This document shows, one piece after another, positions 24,965-37,462 of a stretch of 37,596 nt of DNA. The notes beneath the pieces were generated by a model. That model ran no database searches. It saw nothing but the letters and a program-made list of their open reading frames with translations, and was not told the DNA's origin. The position numbers and the translations under genes are program-made. Where the stretch lies: assembly GCA_000934455.1 (NCBI GenBank), contig KN889404.1:4404-41999 (forward strand), written 5' to 3'. Source of the DNA: Apostichopus parvimensis. Its lineage: Eukaryota > Echinodermata > Holothuroidea > Aspidochirotida > Stichopodidae. The first letter of the stretch is position 1, and every line of letters starts with the position of its first letter.

Positions 24965-25023
24965 GCCTTTTTTTGTCTGTTTTTTCTTTCTTGTTTTTCT
25001 TTTTCTTTTCTTTTTTCTTTTTC
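24965..25023 (+). repeat. Poly-pyrimidine (T/C) tract
   Basis: Almost uninterrupted T and C for about 58 bases on the plus strand, read as A/G-rich in PKA RNA. A low-complexity tract. Confidence 0.85.
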
Positions 25024-25139
25024 CACTACTTACAAAGAGTGCAATAACACTGTAGGAGAGATTTGTAAGTTTGGGCCATAGGAAGTTTAGATCATAGGCC
25101 TACCAGTTTTTGTTTTATTTCAGCGACTCCATCAAAGTA

Positions 25140-25300
25140 ATGATGGAGGGGAGATACCAGTTCATCCATTTCATGTTTAGGGGGGTTCCTACATATGCAA
25201 TCTGAATTTGATGTAACTAGTTGTCCACAGTACAACCTCCAAATCTGATCTTAGTTTTCCGAACAGAAATTTCATCTCGGACAATCGATTCATAATTTGT
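25140..25300 (+). repeat. Dispersed repeat, diverged copy 1
   Basis: Shares, in order, GATACCA, a G-run, ATATGCA, TGAATTTGATGTA, AACTAGTTGTC, CCAAA-CTGAT and CAGAAATT with 30885-31025. The copies are strongly diverged, so this is an old family. Confidence 0.45.
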
Positions 25301-27159
25301 CCTGAATATGAATGACAGAAAAGTTTCACCACCGTGTTGGAGGTCACAACAAACTGTTGAGTTTTTATAGTTTGGATGAACATATTCAATGAGAGCTGCT
25401 CCTCTTCAAATCAAGATGACAAGATGACGATGTAAACTATTCACTTTCATTTATACTATTTTATAGATTTAATTTGTTACAGGGGACTCATGCTACTGTG
25501 AACTAGACCTACTGTAAGGTTTAATGATCACATGGTAACAGACCAAAATGTAATGGGATTGGGGCTGAGAGTGTGTGTCAATGCTATCAACTTGACAGCA
25601 AAGACCATGTGAGGGTTTTTACTGAGTCTCCTGGATATATAAAAGGTCTATATAAACCACTGGTTTCTTGAAAGCAGAAAATTTAGTGCAGTTAAATACA
25701 ATATGTAGGTGCAGAATGGAATTCCTGTCCTAGATTACACACATTTCAATCCCTCTACCACCCACCCCCATAGAAATTACCTAAAGAAACTTGTGTCACC
25801 CTATTAATGACTGGATATATAGGAATTTGGTTTAGTATGCTGTTGTAACTCATGAAGGTTTACTTATGATTTCAACCTATTTTATAGGTCCACTATTTGC
25901 TGTGCAAGTTTATGAGTTCAGACTTTGAGAAACTACCATCTGGGTTTTGAAATATAATATGACAATATAATACTAAAATTTAACCTTTGTAACACTTTGA
26001 CAGTCAGATGTACAGTACACCACTTTACCTCTGGCAATAAAAATGTAAATTTGGCTTCCCCTCCCTCTACTGTACTCACATAATGGAAAAGCTACAACAG
26101 GTTAAATGCCACCTTCCATCATGTGTGGCTGCGAGTGAATTGGTTGTTCAATACAATTTGCACAGGAACCAGATGTGCACTCCAGAGGTTATTTTTAGCA
26201 TGCAGTCAATATCGGTATTGACAGTGCATTTGATTCAAGGATCCCATAAAGGGTAATGAAACTGCCTGGTGATCATCGAGCTTCCCATACACGTCCTGTG
26301 CAAACCATGTATTCACCAGTATACTTCATTGTTACAGTGTAGTAGTATATATATTCATATATATAAATATGTATACGTATCTATGTACACTATGTTGCTG
26401 TACCGCGATTTCAAACCGGGGAATGGCCTTGTGTGCTTGGTGATCTCACACTCTATTTAACAGACACAAACCTGCTTTGAATTTGATATTGTGCAAGGTT
26501 ACGTACATATTGATACTAAATTTACAGGTATTCTAAAGAAAGATTGATTTTGAATGCAAAAAGGTGTGCAAAGAAATAACATGGCATATGATACTACAGA
26601 ACGTGAAAGATTTTGGGAAAGGCATTTAAAGGCTAAAATTAAAATATTGAGAAAATTTAATTTTTTTGGAGCCGTAGTAACAGAAACGTGCTACAGGTTT
26701 CAAATTTGCTCTGGCTGTGGGTACTGGCCGGTGCAACGTTTGTGTAGCGGCAGCTAAATTTATGATGCAAGTTGCATATACTCACACCAATAGAGAAATA
26801 CTGTAGTTTAAATGTTTTTCGACGAGCAGTCTTGGCATAAAATCAGGTTGCCTTTGAAGAAATGAATTAATAATAAAAATAATTGAATAATAATCATAAT
26901 AATAATTCATCTTTGACGTGATTCAGTTTTTCCAATTTACAAGCAGATTAGAGTTCTGTTGGGCTCAAGTGTAGTGCAGAAGTCAAGTTAAGTATTTAAA
27001 GCACACATAGACACAACCACGCAATCAACACACAGTCTGTGCAGACTATATACTGTCCACAACACAGGTATCCAAGCAATGTATTGTTTGAAAGAAAGGG
27101 TCCACCAGCTGATCATTGAAAATCGACTTGACATTTCCTTTAATACCAGCCCCCCCCCC

Positions 27160-27402
27160 CTACTCAACAGATGCAGTTTGCACATTTGCATCTTCTGTAC
27201 ATACGTTGTTCGCATTTAGCACTGTGCTCCTCCTATTGCTTCCTCTTCTACAGTAGTCAATGTCCACTTCTACTTCTTCAGAATTGACTAAATCTAAACT
27301 TTTCCACCCAAACCATGCAGGAACATTTTCATGTTCCGATTCAACTTTGTTTATAATCCTGCGACACTTTCTTGATTGCAACAGAACTCGAGTCTCTTTT
27401 AC
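27160..27402 (-). pseudogene. 80-codon open stretch, no Met, possible remnant
   Basis: Open on the minus strand between TAA (27405-27403) and TAG (27162-27160), with no methionine. It starts VKETRVLLQSRKCRRIINK and includes VPAWFGWKSLDLVNSEEVEV. It has more acidic and Trp residues than the low-complexity frames around it, so it could be a decayed transposon C-terminus or an unused terminal exon. I do not recognise a family. It lies in PKA intron 1, and no good splice acceptor begins it. Confidence 0.15.
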
Positions 27403-28497
27403 TTACAGTATGGAGCACTGATAAGTAGTTGTACTAGATATCTTAGATGTTTCAATGTTTGAGAACACAATATTCTGTGTCCATGGACTATGGTGGATGA
27501 TTTGCCTCTACTCAACAGTACATGTCTTTCTCAACTCCGATGAAAAATAAGATCAGCTGTTTATTACGCCCTCCCTCCTCCATTAGTAATCTCAGGAACA
27601 ACCTCCACTGCAGTCAAACTGGAGGGTGTGCAGGGTACTTCTAATTAACGGAGATTTCTCTTTAATAAATTGCAAGTTTGTGAGGATACGTTTTGTTACC
27701 TATTTATAGCCTTGAGCATAAATCAAAGAGGTCCTTTAACCTTACTGTACTGTACTGTAGGTTACATACTGTAACAATACCAGAATCCGACAGTTAGGTT
27801 TGCTAGATCTGCTACCCAATTCACTACATGATTATTAATTTGTGATCTCGGCTGACAGACGCAGATCTTCTACTCTACTTACAGTAAGGATATCAGGACT
27901 GTAGGGTGTCATCCTTGGTATACAAGGTGTACAGTTATACAGTAGTTCAGTAACTGTTCCGTAGAAAGTGCTCTATTGTCCTTCAAGATGAAATCAATTT
28001 TGTCTTCCGAAGAAGGCAAAGAGTGAAATCGTGAAAAATTTCCAAAAGTGAATTTTGAGTATAGAATCACGGCAAACTTTCATGAAATTGGAAGAGACAG
28101 AAAATCCAATATATATTTGTAGGCTAGACAGCTGACCTATGGATTGGAAATTCAATATGTTCAGGGAAGAGATGAATGATGTTAGTAGTTAGTTTACCTA
28201 ATACATGGACATCTAAACCTTAAAGTAAGTTTTGGCTGCTGGGGCTGACTTCTTTTGGGGTTATTAATTTGTCAAACAACCTGTAATTTAATTAAGGTTA
28301 TTCGAAACTGCAAAATTTGTTGGTCGAAAGTTAAGGTCGATAAGCAATGAAAGAACGAAAGCATCACATGCAAGTGCGATGTTTAATTACCACTACAATG
28401 CCATTGGGCTAGGTATTGTATGTGTGTTTACCTTAGCACCACAAGTTAAAGAAAACAGACTGCATTAGAAGGATACATTTTATTTGTATAACTTTTA

Positions 28498-28587
28498 AAA
28501 AAGGTGTTGAACCACTTGCAAATATACTAACTGAAGTGAAAGGCAAAAAGGTGTTGAACCACTTGCAAATATATATACTAACTGAAG
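28498..28587 (+). repeat. Two adjacent copies of a ~40-bp repeat
   Basis: AAGGTGTTGAACCACTTGCA followed by AATATACTAACTGAAGT occurs at about 28498-28537 and again at 28545-28587, where the TA run is longer by four bases. Confidence 0.9.
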
Positions 28588-29415
28588 TTGTTCCTTGATA
28601 CAATCTATGAAATATCACTTTGTTCTATGAAATATTTTAGATAAAACATATTTTTGGCAGGAGACCAGGAACCAGAATCAAGTGGTTAGAACAAACGCAT
28701 ACTGAACATTAACGAACTGATTGAAGAAAATGTGTGCAACAGTAAACAAACAAAGATAGGGCAAACATACTGACTGATCAAAGACAGACCAGATATGACA
28801 GGAATGTTCCACAAACAACTCATAAAAAGTACTGTGCAAATGTTAACTTTAACTTGGGCTGCTTGTGGTCTGCAATGCTTTCATGAACAGCAGATGAAGC
28901 AAGCAATAACCACATTTGCATTATAAACCACATTGCACACATTTGTATTATAACTTGCCAATATGTGATACATATTTATAATTTACTGAAGTGAAAAAGA
29001 ATGTGAAAATGCTTTAAGATGTCAACTACAGTTGAGGTTGTACCGTACTGTTCGTGGATGTTTTCTGTGCCGCTGGTTGCATGTAACCACGTCAGTCTGG
29101 TTATCCCAAACAGAGGTGAACTTATAAGCACAACAGCCCTGTACTGACTCTTCTGTGTGAAGCAGACTTGTACTAAGAGTACAACAGCATGAGTACCAGT
29201 ACAAGTACTGTACTGTAGAAATCCCCTTAATCGATAATTAACGCGAGTGTCGAGCACAAGGCTCGAAGCTCGAGAAAGAGTAATAATATTGTACTAGTCT
29301 AGTATCCACACTAGATTCTAAAGTATCCCAAACACAAGTACGACTGTGTGAGTACAAATTTGTGAAAGCAAGTACAAGTACAGACAACTACTGTACTGTA
29401 TGCTAAAGTGAAAGG

Positions 29416-29510
29416 ATGAAGTACAATTCTTTTCATCTCAAAAGGTGAAGCATTTCACTGCAACTATGCTATGAAGTACAATTCTGTTCATCTCAAAAGG
29501 TGAATCATTT
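29416..29510 (+). repeat. Two copies of a 40-bp repeat
   Basis: ATGAAGTACAATTCTTTTCA and the following CTCAAAAGGTGAAGCATTT (29416-29455) recur at 29471-29510 with two changes. Confidence 0.85.
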
Positions 29511-30884
29511 GATAATAACTGTATCTTCAAGAGATACTTGACAATATTAATAGCTCCTACCTTGCTGTCTAGCTATCTATGCCGTGTGGCGAGACTCTAG
29601 AATAAGCTGGTATGAAAATGTGGAAGGTCTAGGTCAAAAGTGGTCCTAACGTGTGAAAAGTAATACACTCTCTGAAGGTTTCAACTCACGGACATCTGTT
29701 GTGAATCAAACTAATAATAATATAAATAGTTTTCTGTAAAAGTGTATTTGATGCAACTTTTGAGAAATAATGAGCTTGGATCTTCAAAAAAATAGTTAGC
29801 ACATAATCTATCATTTTAGTACATACTGTATGTAAATAATTAGTTTGTGAAAGTGAGAGTGCGTACTGCATGGTATCACACAATCATAGACATCTATGTA
29901 CAGTCGACACTCAAGCAACTCTCACAAGTTGCAAAGGTTACAATTATCATAGAAACCAAAATCAGGTGGACATGGTTACAAGGATTGGTATTAATAGTTT
30001 CAATGAACAAGCCACAGTGTGTTTTAAAAACTAAAAATACATGTATGCATGTACAGTAAATTACAAATGAACTTAGGTTCCAACCAGGAATCCAGCCTAT
30101 TCTTTATTTTGTTTATACTTGTTCACTGTTTTTATCTCACAGATTTTTCTTCAATATAGGTACAGTAATCTGAGTTATTCAATAGAAGGAAATGAGATCT
30201 TTCCAGGACAATGTATAGACTACAATGATATTCCTGCCAGATTTATTGAAATCCTATATATAGTTGTTTTAATTATTGCTGTGTGGTAACGGTTGCTGTA
30301 TATAGCTGAGATGGCAGATCATAGCACAGAGATACTCCAGCTTCTATTTCTGTCCTCTCTGTTCATTAACTCAGTGTTGGTTTCTAACTTTCTATTTTAC
30401 TCTACTCGCTATTCTGCACTTCTTGGATAATTTAGTTCTTTCAATAATAACTTTCAAGGCAATCACATTCTGCTTCAAGTGTTATTGTTTTTTGTCTCCC
30501 CTGTCATACTAACACAATAAATGGGGCGGAAACTTTCCATTCTCCAGCGTGAAGTTGGCTTTGTGCAAAACGCAATGTGTAATGAGATGATGCAGCAACT
30601 ATATAATTACCAACAATAATGCATATCCAATTCATTTATAATTTGTAAGGTATTTACATTAAACTAGGCTGAGGTGAACCTGTATAGAAAAGTATTGTAA
30701 GCCTATCAAGGGCAAATTTTAATCATTTTTTTCTGGTCCCTTGGAAAACTAGGCCTTACTTTCTTTGTGATCCTACTTTAACAACAAATTTGGTTGTCTG
30801 AATTTTTTTTGGAAAAATAACAATGACAAATATGTATATACCGTAGGATGTATAGGTTTGGGTGAATAGAACACCAGCTTTGGG

Positions 30885-31025
30885 GATGATACCAATGTAT
30901 CATTTTACCTGTTTGGGGGTATTTGGTTAATTACAATGCAATATGCATTTGAATGTAGGCAACTAGTTGTCTCCAAAGCTGATTCGTGGTTGTCCTAGCA
31001 GAAATTACGTCCTTCTCTTCGGCCA
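30885..31025 (+). repeat. Dispersed repeat, diverged copy 2
   Basis: Partner of 25140-25300: GATACCAATGTATC, TTTGGGGGTATTTGG, ATATGCATTTGAATGTA, AACTAGTTGTCTCCAAAGC, CAGAAATTACGTC. No coding potential is seen. Confidence 0.45.
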
Positions 31026-34000
31026 AGATATTTATCGACTTGACAACAGTAAATCTAGATGAATTCCTATCAGATCGATGGTGACGATTCTTTGAAAAGT
31101 AGCAGAACTGAAACTAATATCATACAATATTAACATATAATGCTTTGTACCCTGTTCTGTTGTTGTGTACATAGCAGGGAATCTGTATAGTAGGAATGCT
31201 ACCAGCAACTTCCAATCAAAGTTTATTTGTAAAGATAATTCAACATCAGCCACTCATGGTTCAAAATAACTCAGGGGACTGAGAAGTCAAGTTCTTGAAA
31301 TAGTTGTGAATCGACGATTGCAAAACCCAAAGCTGTTCTAAACATGCCAGACAAGGAATAAATCGTCCACAAAGCAGCTGATTATTACAAGACGTTTGTC
31401 TCAAACGAAACAATAAAGTCGTATTTACAACAAAATAAATACCCCTTTTTGCCCCTGTTCCCTAAAGAAATTTATTCCATTAGTCTTGTAGCACTGTAGT
31501 ACAAATGAAAGAATCCAAGCGAATTTCACCACAAAGACACATTTTTTTTTTCAACTGCCCACTAATTTTGAGAGGACAGTTCACATACTTCTTTTAATCC
31601 TCGTGCATTTATCACAAACAACTTCAATTAACAGCAAGCCAACCCTTTCAATGACTTCAAACTACATTGTTTAGGGCCGGTACATTTGAACATTATAAAT
31701 CTGCCTTTCATGATAAGACACTGTCTTCGGTGAATTTGTACTAAAATGTTATACAATACGAGTACTTGGTAACATCAGCCACATAAACATTTCTGCTGCA
31801 AATTGTGGGTGTCTAATTTACATAAATATGTACAGTATATATGTGCTTAATTTGCATAATGAGACATTTCGTGAATTAAAACCTGACATTTGTTTGTAAT
31901 CTTGGTGATAGTACTACTTAACCACAGGGTTCTTATGTGTTGCTCGAAATGCTGAAATTACAGAGGCAGTGACCTTTTATCCAATTTATGCAGTGAATGT
32001 TGCCTTTCTTTCTTCAGTGTCGGCAGTCTCAGAAAGACAACGCGCTGATACCGTAGGTTGGGATAACTCAGAATTAGAGATGCGTCACATTGAACACCGG
32101 TTGCAGAGGTGCTGCAGGATGTTAATTTCCGTCTCTCCGAACAAGCCATGACTCTGAGAAAAAGTCATGAATCTGCCACTCTCAAAACAACGACACGACT
32201 GTGTCGTACTGCAGTACTTAAGGACTACAGGAATGGTACAGTGCTTGAGCTAGTAATATTGTGGTAAATTGCTGTTGGCACTTGACTACTGCCATGCGAC
32301 TGTCAATTGTGGATACGATGGACAGGTATATAGTTTATATATAGGGTATTAACTGGCAAACATGTCTGTGTATTAACACTAAATACACTATACTTTCAAC
32401 CAGGATTGTATGTATTATCTATAAACAACATTTAACAAAGTTTAAAGATTATTTACCCATTCTCTTTCTTCATTTTTCAAACAAACACATTACACACGGG
32501 TACTGTATTTATAGAGTGTAGCTTAAGAAGTAACCTACAGTAAGTACTAGATGTCATCACAAAACATTCTGTAACCTCACCCTGGATATACAGTATGTCT
32601 ACAGGATTAAATACCATGTGCTTTCACCAATAATAGTAAGCAGAGTCAAATGTTTACTTGTCCGAGGCTAGACCTAAGTACTGTAGTCCTACTATGGTCC
32701 TTTATACTACAAACATATATATGCTACGCAATTAATTTGCATGGTATCTTGGCATTGTAGGAATACAGTATTACTCAGGCTCTAATTAACAAATTTATCA
32801 GAAAATCATTCAGACAATAATACCACTTCCACGGAATGAGAAAAACACCATTATTATCATATATGTATAATGGTATATTGTAATCTTAACTTTCATTCTT
32901 TCTCAGGTATGATTTTAGTTATTTCTGAGTTGCATTTTGCATTGTTGGGTTTGTGTTGAGTTGGAAACAAGTCAAGTAAATATTCATTCATAATTGGACA
33001 CCACCTCAATCTCATGAATGTGTTTTCAAGTTCATTTGGCTAATAATACAGTAGTTTAGTGGAGCTATGCACTGCTTAGTTTAATATATAGAAAATTACC
33101 TGTCCCACAAATTGAATCTGATGTTATATTATTTCATGTGCAATCCTTTGTACTTAACACGAAGTTATGTTCCTTCAAATTATTTCTTGACATTAAATTA
33201 AATTACATGATTTCTCAGCGAGAGATTTTGTAACTGAGTGACCCATGGATGACCATTGGAGTGAGTGACCACTATTTGACTTCTTAGCATAATTAGTGTT
33301 TATAATATTTTTTTCCTCTCCAGTCAAGTGCCACTTTGTCTGAAAATGGGACATCCTTTAAGTTACTTCCTTCAGCTAATTGGAAACTGTAATCTGTAGG
33401 ATACAGAGCTACAGTACATGTAGGACACGTCTGTCAAATAGATACATGGACGGTATTAACATTAAGCATCTTAAAGCATCGATGACTAATCAAATTAATT
33501 TGACATGTCAGGACTCCATAGTCACAAAGTTCTTACCAAATATTTCATTCATTGAAACATCTACTGCATGATTAGAAAACCTCTCTGAATTATATACAAC
33601 TTTTGCTAATTACTGTACCACCGAGTTCGCACTATTGTTTGCGAAGTGGAAAACTGAGCACTTGTGATACATAGGGTACTTCATAAAATGAAACTAAAAC
33701 TGAAACACTTTGCTGATGTACTTAATGTGTATCTGCTTTGAATACCTAGCTGGAATTTAATGTTTCTTTTATTTCATTCATTGTTAATTTTTTTTTGGCA
33801 GGTGGATTCCCACAAGAACCATATATAAATTTTGTGTGAAGTTTGTTGGATGGTTCCTACTATAAAGTGCCCATACTGATCAACTGTAAAACTACCACCA
33901 CCATAATATAGTACTCAACTGTATTATTACAGTACTGATATGCTGTTGCGATGTGAAAATATAAAAACAAAGATTCAGGTTGTCAACGTGATAGTTGGAA

Positions 34001-35298
34001 AGAAAAGTTCTAGTTATGTATGCAAAATATCGATCTCTTTCATTAATAGCAAAGTCTTTGAATGGTATCAGAAAGAAATGCATTTGCGAAGACAAGATCA
34101 ATGCTGATAACTTGTCCTGAAATTTTGATCAAACTAAGATGGTGGATCAACAAGTAAGTAACATTGTTAGATTTTAAGTGCATGTAATCCATACTAAGGT
34201 GCTGACTAATGGTCACATTCCTTAAATAATTTTTTTTTTAATCAATGTTGCGATTAAACCAGACGCTGCCCTCTAATAATCAATCCCCTCCACCATCAAT
34301 CGTTTGTAAAGTAATATATAAGTTAACATGATGTAAATTTTGTGAGCAGGCCACGTTATTGCTTTGCACTCCAGATTCGTGAAGTATTCTGCCACAACTA
34401 GGCGCACAATTAGATGTAATGATTTTCTATCTCTCATTTTGGATAATTGCTCTTTATTCTCGATACAAACCCCTCAGAATAAAAAAAATACCTCTGTGAT
34501 TTGTTTGTCGTAACTGGGAAGACAAAATCCTCAGTTCTGGGAAATTACACAGGATTTTGGGAAAGGAAAATAACTACGTCTATGTAGATACTACTAGACC
34601 ATTTAAAGGATCAACTGTTTAGCCTATGTTCAGAAGTATTAGCCTAAACAGATATTTTGACCGGGCTTAAGTTAAATACACTGACAGTGTAAATAATGAA
34701 ATATATTGAAATTTCTAGCCAAACACAGGATTATTCCTAGTGAATTATACTTTTATATCCTATCCTTTTTATAACAATGTTCATTGTTTTCTTTACAACA
34801 TTGGAACCACTGTGGAAGGCTAACTCTAGATATTAATTTAAAGAATGACCTTAGGCCTAAGTGGTCAATAATAGGCAAGGCCTAAACTTCAAAAGAAACA
34901 GGGATACTGAAGTGTGTCATTGCACTAACTGGTACTATGGTAGTTGTTACTTGTCAGGCCTAAAAATATTTTAATACTACTACACTACATTACAAGTACT
35001 AGGCTTAACAACAGTTAGGCCTCAACCATTTGACCATTGCTAGGCCTGCTATTAAAGTGTACATATAATATTTGCCTACTACTTACAAGTACAATATTTT
35101 ACTGACACTCACTATGAAAGCTAAGCATACTTCTGTAAACTAGGCTATGTTACTTAGGCGGTTAGGCCAAGCATTGTATTTCAGACTACAGGACAGCACA
35201 TAGGACAACGAAATACTTAAACTGTTTTAACCTAGGCTAATAAAACACTGTCACTGCACGATAGCCTACTAGTGCTACGTTAGTATTTATGGACTAAC

Positions 35299-35344
35299 CA
35301 CTATCTTGCCCTTGGCCCTGCTTTGACGCCGGATTATTTCCCAT
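35299..35344 (-). CDS. PRKACA: PKA catalytic subunit, exon 1 (start codon, myristoylation site)
   Basis: First coding exon of the cAMP-dependent protein kinase catalytic subunit, a cytosolic and nuclear Ser/Thr kinase released from regulatory subunits by cAMP. It reads MGNNPASKQGQGQDS plus one base, so it ends in phase 1. Gly after the initiator Met, followed by Asn, is the N-myristoylation signal typical of this family. The start is chosen because it gives this MGN terminus, exactly the 46 coding nt of the vertebrate exon 1, and a good context (A at -3, G at +4). The donor is GTTAGT (35298-35293), weaker than GTAAGT. Relative to mammalian C-alpha the length is conserved but Ser10 is replaced by Gln and the alanine run is lost. 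Residue numbers omit the initiator Met. The gene is probably the single pre-duplication homologue of PRKACA and PRKACB, so the symbol is approximate. Confidence 0.9.
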
Positions 35345-35385
35345 TATTGGCACTAAGTAATATCCAAAGGTGATAAAAATAATCC

Positions 35386-35392
35386 AAAATGG
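35386..35392 (-). promoter_or_regulatory. YY1-like motif upstream of PKA start
   Basis: On the minus strand this is CCATTTT, matching the YY1 core CCATNTT, about 42-48 bp upstream of the PKA start codon. On the plus strand the same site reads CCAAAATGGCC. Motifs of this kind are common near transcription starts of housekeeping genes, but a single seven-base match can occur by chance. Confidence 0.3.
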
Positions 35393-36720
35393 CCGAGAGT
35401 TCGTCAACAATACAAAAATTCAGTTCATCTTCTTAAACATATGACAAATAAACGAAGAGTTTCTACGAAGGATCTTCCCTAGTGACACAAGCTGTGTATG
35501 GATTTACCAGCAGATCGATTGGAGTCGTGACCTATCATTGACCTAAGTATAAATCTATTTTTAGCCCATTGAAGCGATTACGCCGCCAAAATAAACCAAA
35601 GCACCAAAAAGTACAGTTTCGGGAAATCTGTAGAGCGGAACCCTTTATATATGTAAAGGTTTAAAGTTTTTGCAGGGATTTTCCCTACTGTCGCTTCAAA
35701 CTGTGCAGAATTTCTTCCACATGGCTTCAAAGATGCTTCTTTGCTGGCTTTCATTAATACGTGGAGTAACAATACCATATTCCATTGCCACTGCATTGAA
35801 CTTACTGAAGTAGGCTTATGGAGAAATATTCAGCATCATAATTGAAGTTTCAGAAAAACAAGTTGAGATATAACATATTGACTTCAACAATATATGGTCA
35901 TATATTAATATATATGAATCAACGCACGGAAACGGCTTCAAGCTGCTTGGGAAAGGTAACATTATGTGTGTAGCCACATTTATCATACGTAGTTTGAGAC
36001 TTCTTCGAACGGATACACCATTGACAGTATTTTATCATCTATAGTGCCTGTTTACGCCCTCCTAAGGCACCATATACGTGGCCCTCCTCCTTACTACGTT
36101 TGGCAGGCACAAACCGAAGATATGAAACTGGAAGATATGAATTTGACCACTGTAGGCCTACTCGGCAGGGGTGTCGACTCGCCAGATCGGGTTCGGGGAC
36201 AATTACGTGCATCACTTGACCCTTGGGCACTTTTCCTTTATATTATGAAAATGAGAAGATATTATTCTTCTTCCCATCTTTCCCAGTCGTACTCCCTTGT
36301 TGACTCGGGCCCAGACCGTTATACCCCTCTGGGACCCCCTCCCCACACCCCACCCTCTAATAAACAGGCAAGTACCGGTAGTATTCGCATCTGCCTATTG
36401 GATACTCTGGCCCTGGATACATGCATATATATACTCACAGAGCTAAGGAATCAGTAAACACAAACAGATAAGTGAAGTTTAATTTACCACTAGCTGCCTC
36501 ATGTTACATCCTACCATTAGCTGGTTACACCTGACAAAGCACCAAGTAAACTTTTCTTTTCTGAGATGGCCAAAAATTGAAGAAGATTAACTTAAAATTG
36601 TGAAATCTGAAGATATTATATTCTTTGCACTAACACTATAGGTAACTTAAAAGTAGATTTGGAAATTTGACTAAACCGAAAGTATAACTATTCAATACTT
36701 GATGCTACACAAAAGGTTAT

Positions 36721-36728
36721 TACGTCAT
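36721..36728 (+). promoter_or_regulatory. CRE-like octamer
   Basis: The plus strand reads ATTACGTCAT around here; its reverse complement contains TGACGTAA, a one-base variant of the cAMP response element bound by CREB/ATF factors. It is about 1.4 kb upstream of the PKA start and about 0.5 kb upstream of the possible small gene at 37214. A CRE at a PKA gene would allow feedback, but this rests on one motif. Confidence 0.2.
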
Positions 36729-37213
36729 AACCCAAACCAAAACTTTAGAACAATAAAGATTTACAAATAACAAAACAAAGGATTCAACCGAACTGTAAGA
36801 CGGTCGAATGATTTCCAATATAAAATTTCTTCGTTTCAGTTCAAATATGTAAATTAAAAAGTAAATTGTCACTTTTCTTTTTTTCTTCTTTTTTTTTAAC
36901 TTGTCTATAGACTAGACTTTAAAATGATATGAAATAGGTTGAAAACAAGGATTAATGGCAATTAAAGGTTTAAAAACCATGAACTGTAAAACATCGTAAG
37001 ACTAAAGAAATTTCGGCGATACAAAACAAAATCATGCGGTGTTTTATTTACTATAGCGGTAAGTCAGGACCGATGGCGCTATACCGAATATTGATTGGTA
37101 AACTGGTTTGACTTAATACGGTTGCAGCGAAGTGGGAGGATTTCAAGTAGCAGTTCAGACTTTCTAATTTGAAAGGAGGAAGACTAATATATCCTTCTTA
37201 CATTATTGGTATC

Positions 37214-37462
37214 ATGTACCATTCGTCGCCGGTTGTTTATTTTGGACCTTACCAAAAAAAAAAGGGAAGAAATTGCTATTGCTCTACTGCTCTAAAACAG
37301 AGAGAAAATACTCCATTAAAAAAACACCCCTACTATCTCCACGACCATGTCTTACCACCCGACTACAAAGTTCAGTATACTACGACTGTTTTGGATTCAC
37401 ATACAAAACACCCCAACATAAGGAGTGGAATATTCCAACCGGCGACGGTGAATGGGATCTGA
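37214..37462 (+). CDS. Possible small protein, 82 aa, unrecognised
   Basis: ATG-led open frame starting MYHSSPVVYFGPYQKKK and ending QPATVNGI at a TGA. I do not recognise the family. The C-terminal half (Tyr-, His- and Thr-rich, with DYKVQYTTTVLDSHTK) looks more like real protein than most frames here, and short Tyr/Pro/Thr-rich proteins of this kind occur among ciliary and sperm microtubule proteins, but that is only an impression. An overlapping frame (37273-37536) is equally long, which weakens the call. There is an inverted CCAAT box (ATTGG) near 37093. If real, it lies head to head with PKA, about 1.9 kb apart. It could also be the first coding exon of a longer gene beyond the window. 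Confidence 0.3.
   Translation: MYHSSPVVYFGPYQKKKGRNCYCSTALKQRENTPLKKHPYYLHDHVLPPDYKVQYTTTVLDSHTKHPNIRSGIFQPATVNGI

Larger units (their letters stand above)
21653..35298 (-). other. PKA intron 1 (about 13.6 kb)
   Basis: Long first intron, the place where invertebrate and vertebrate PKA genes often keep alternative first exons. An alternative first exon would need an ATG-led frame ending in phase 1 at a donor; I did not find one I could defend. The intron holds a poly-pyrimidine tract, two diverged copies of a dispersed repeat, short direct duplications and one 80-codon open stretch on the sense strand at 27160-27402. Confidence 0.8.

Noticed and set aside
31969..32151. Plus-strand frame with VSERQRADTVGWDNSELEMR
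   Set aside because: Begins without a good ATG context, overlaps an equally long frame on the other strand, and has no recognised domain.
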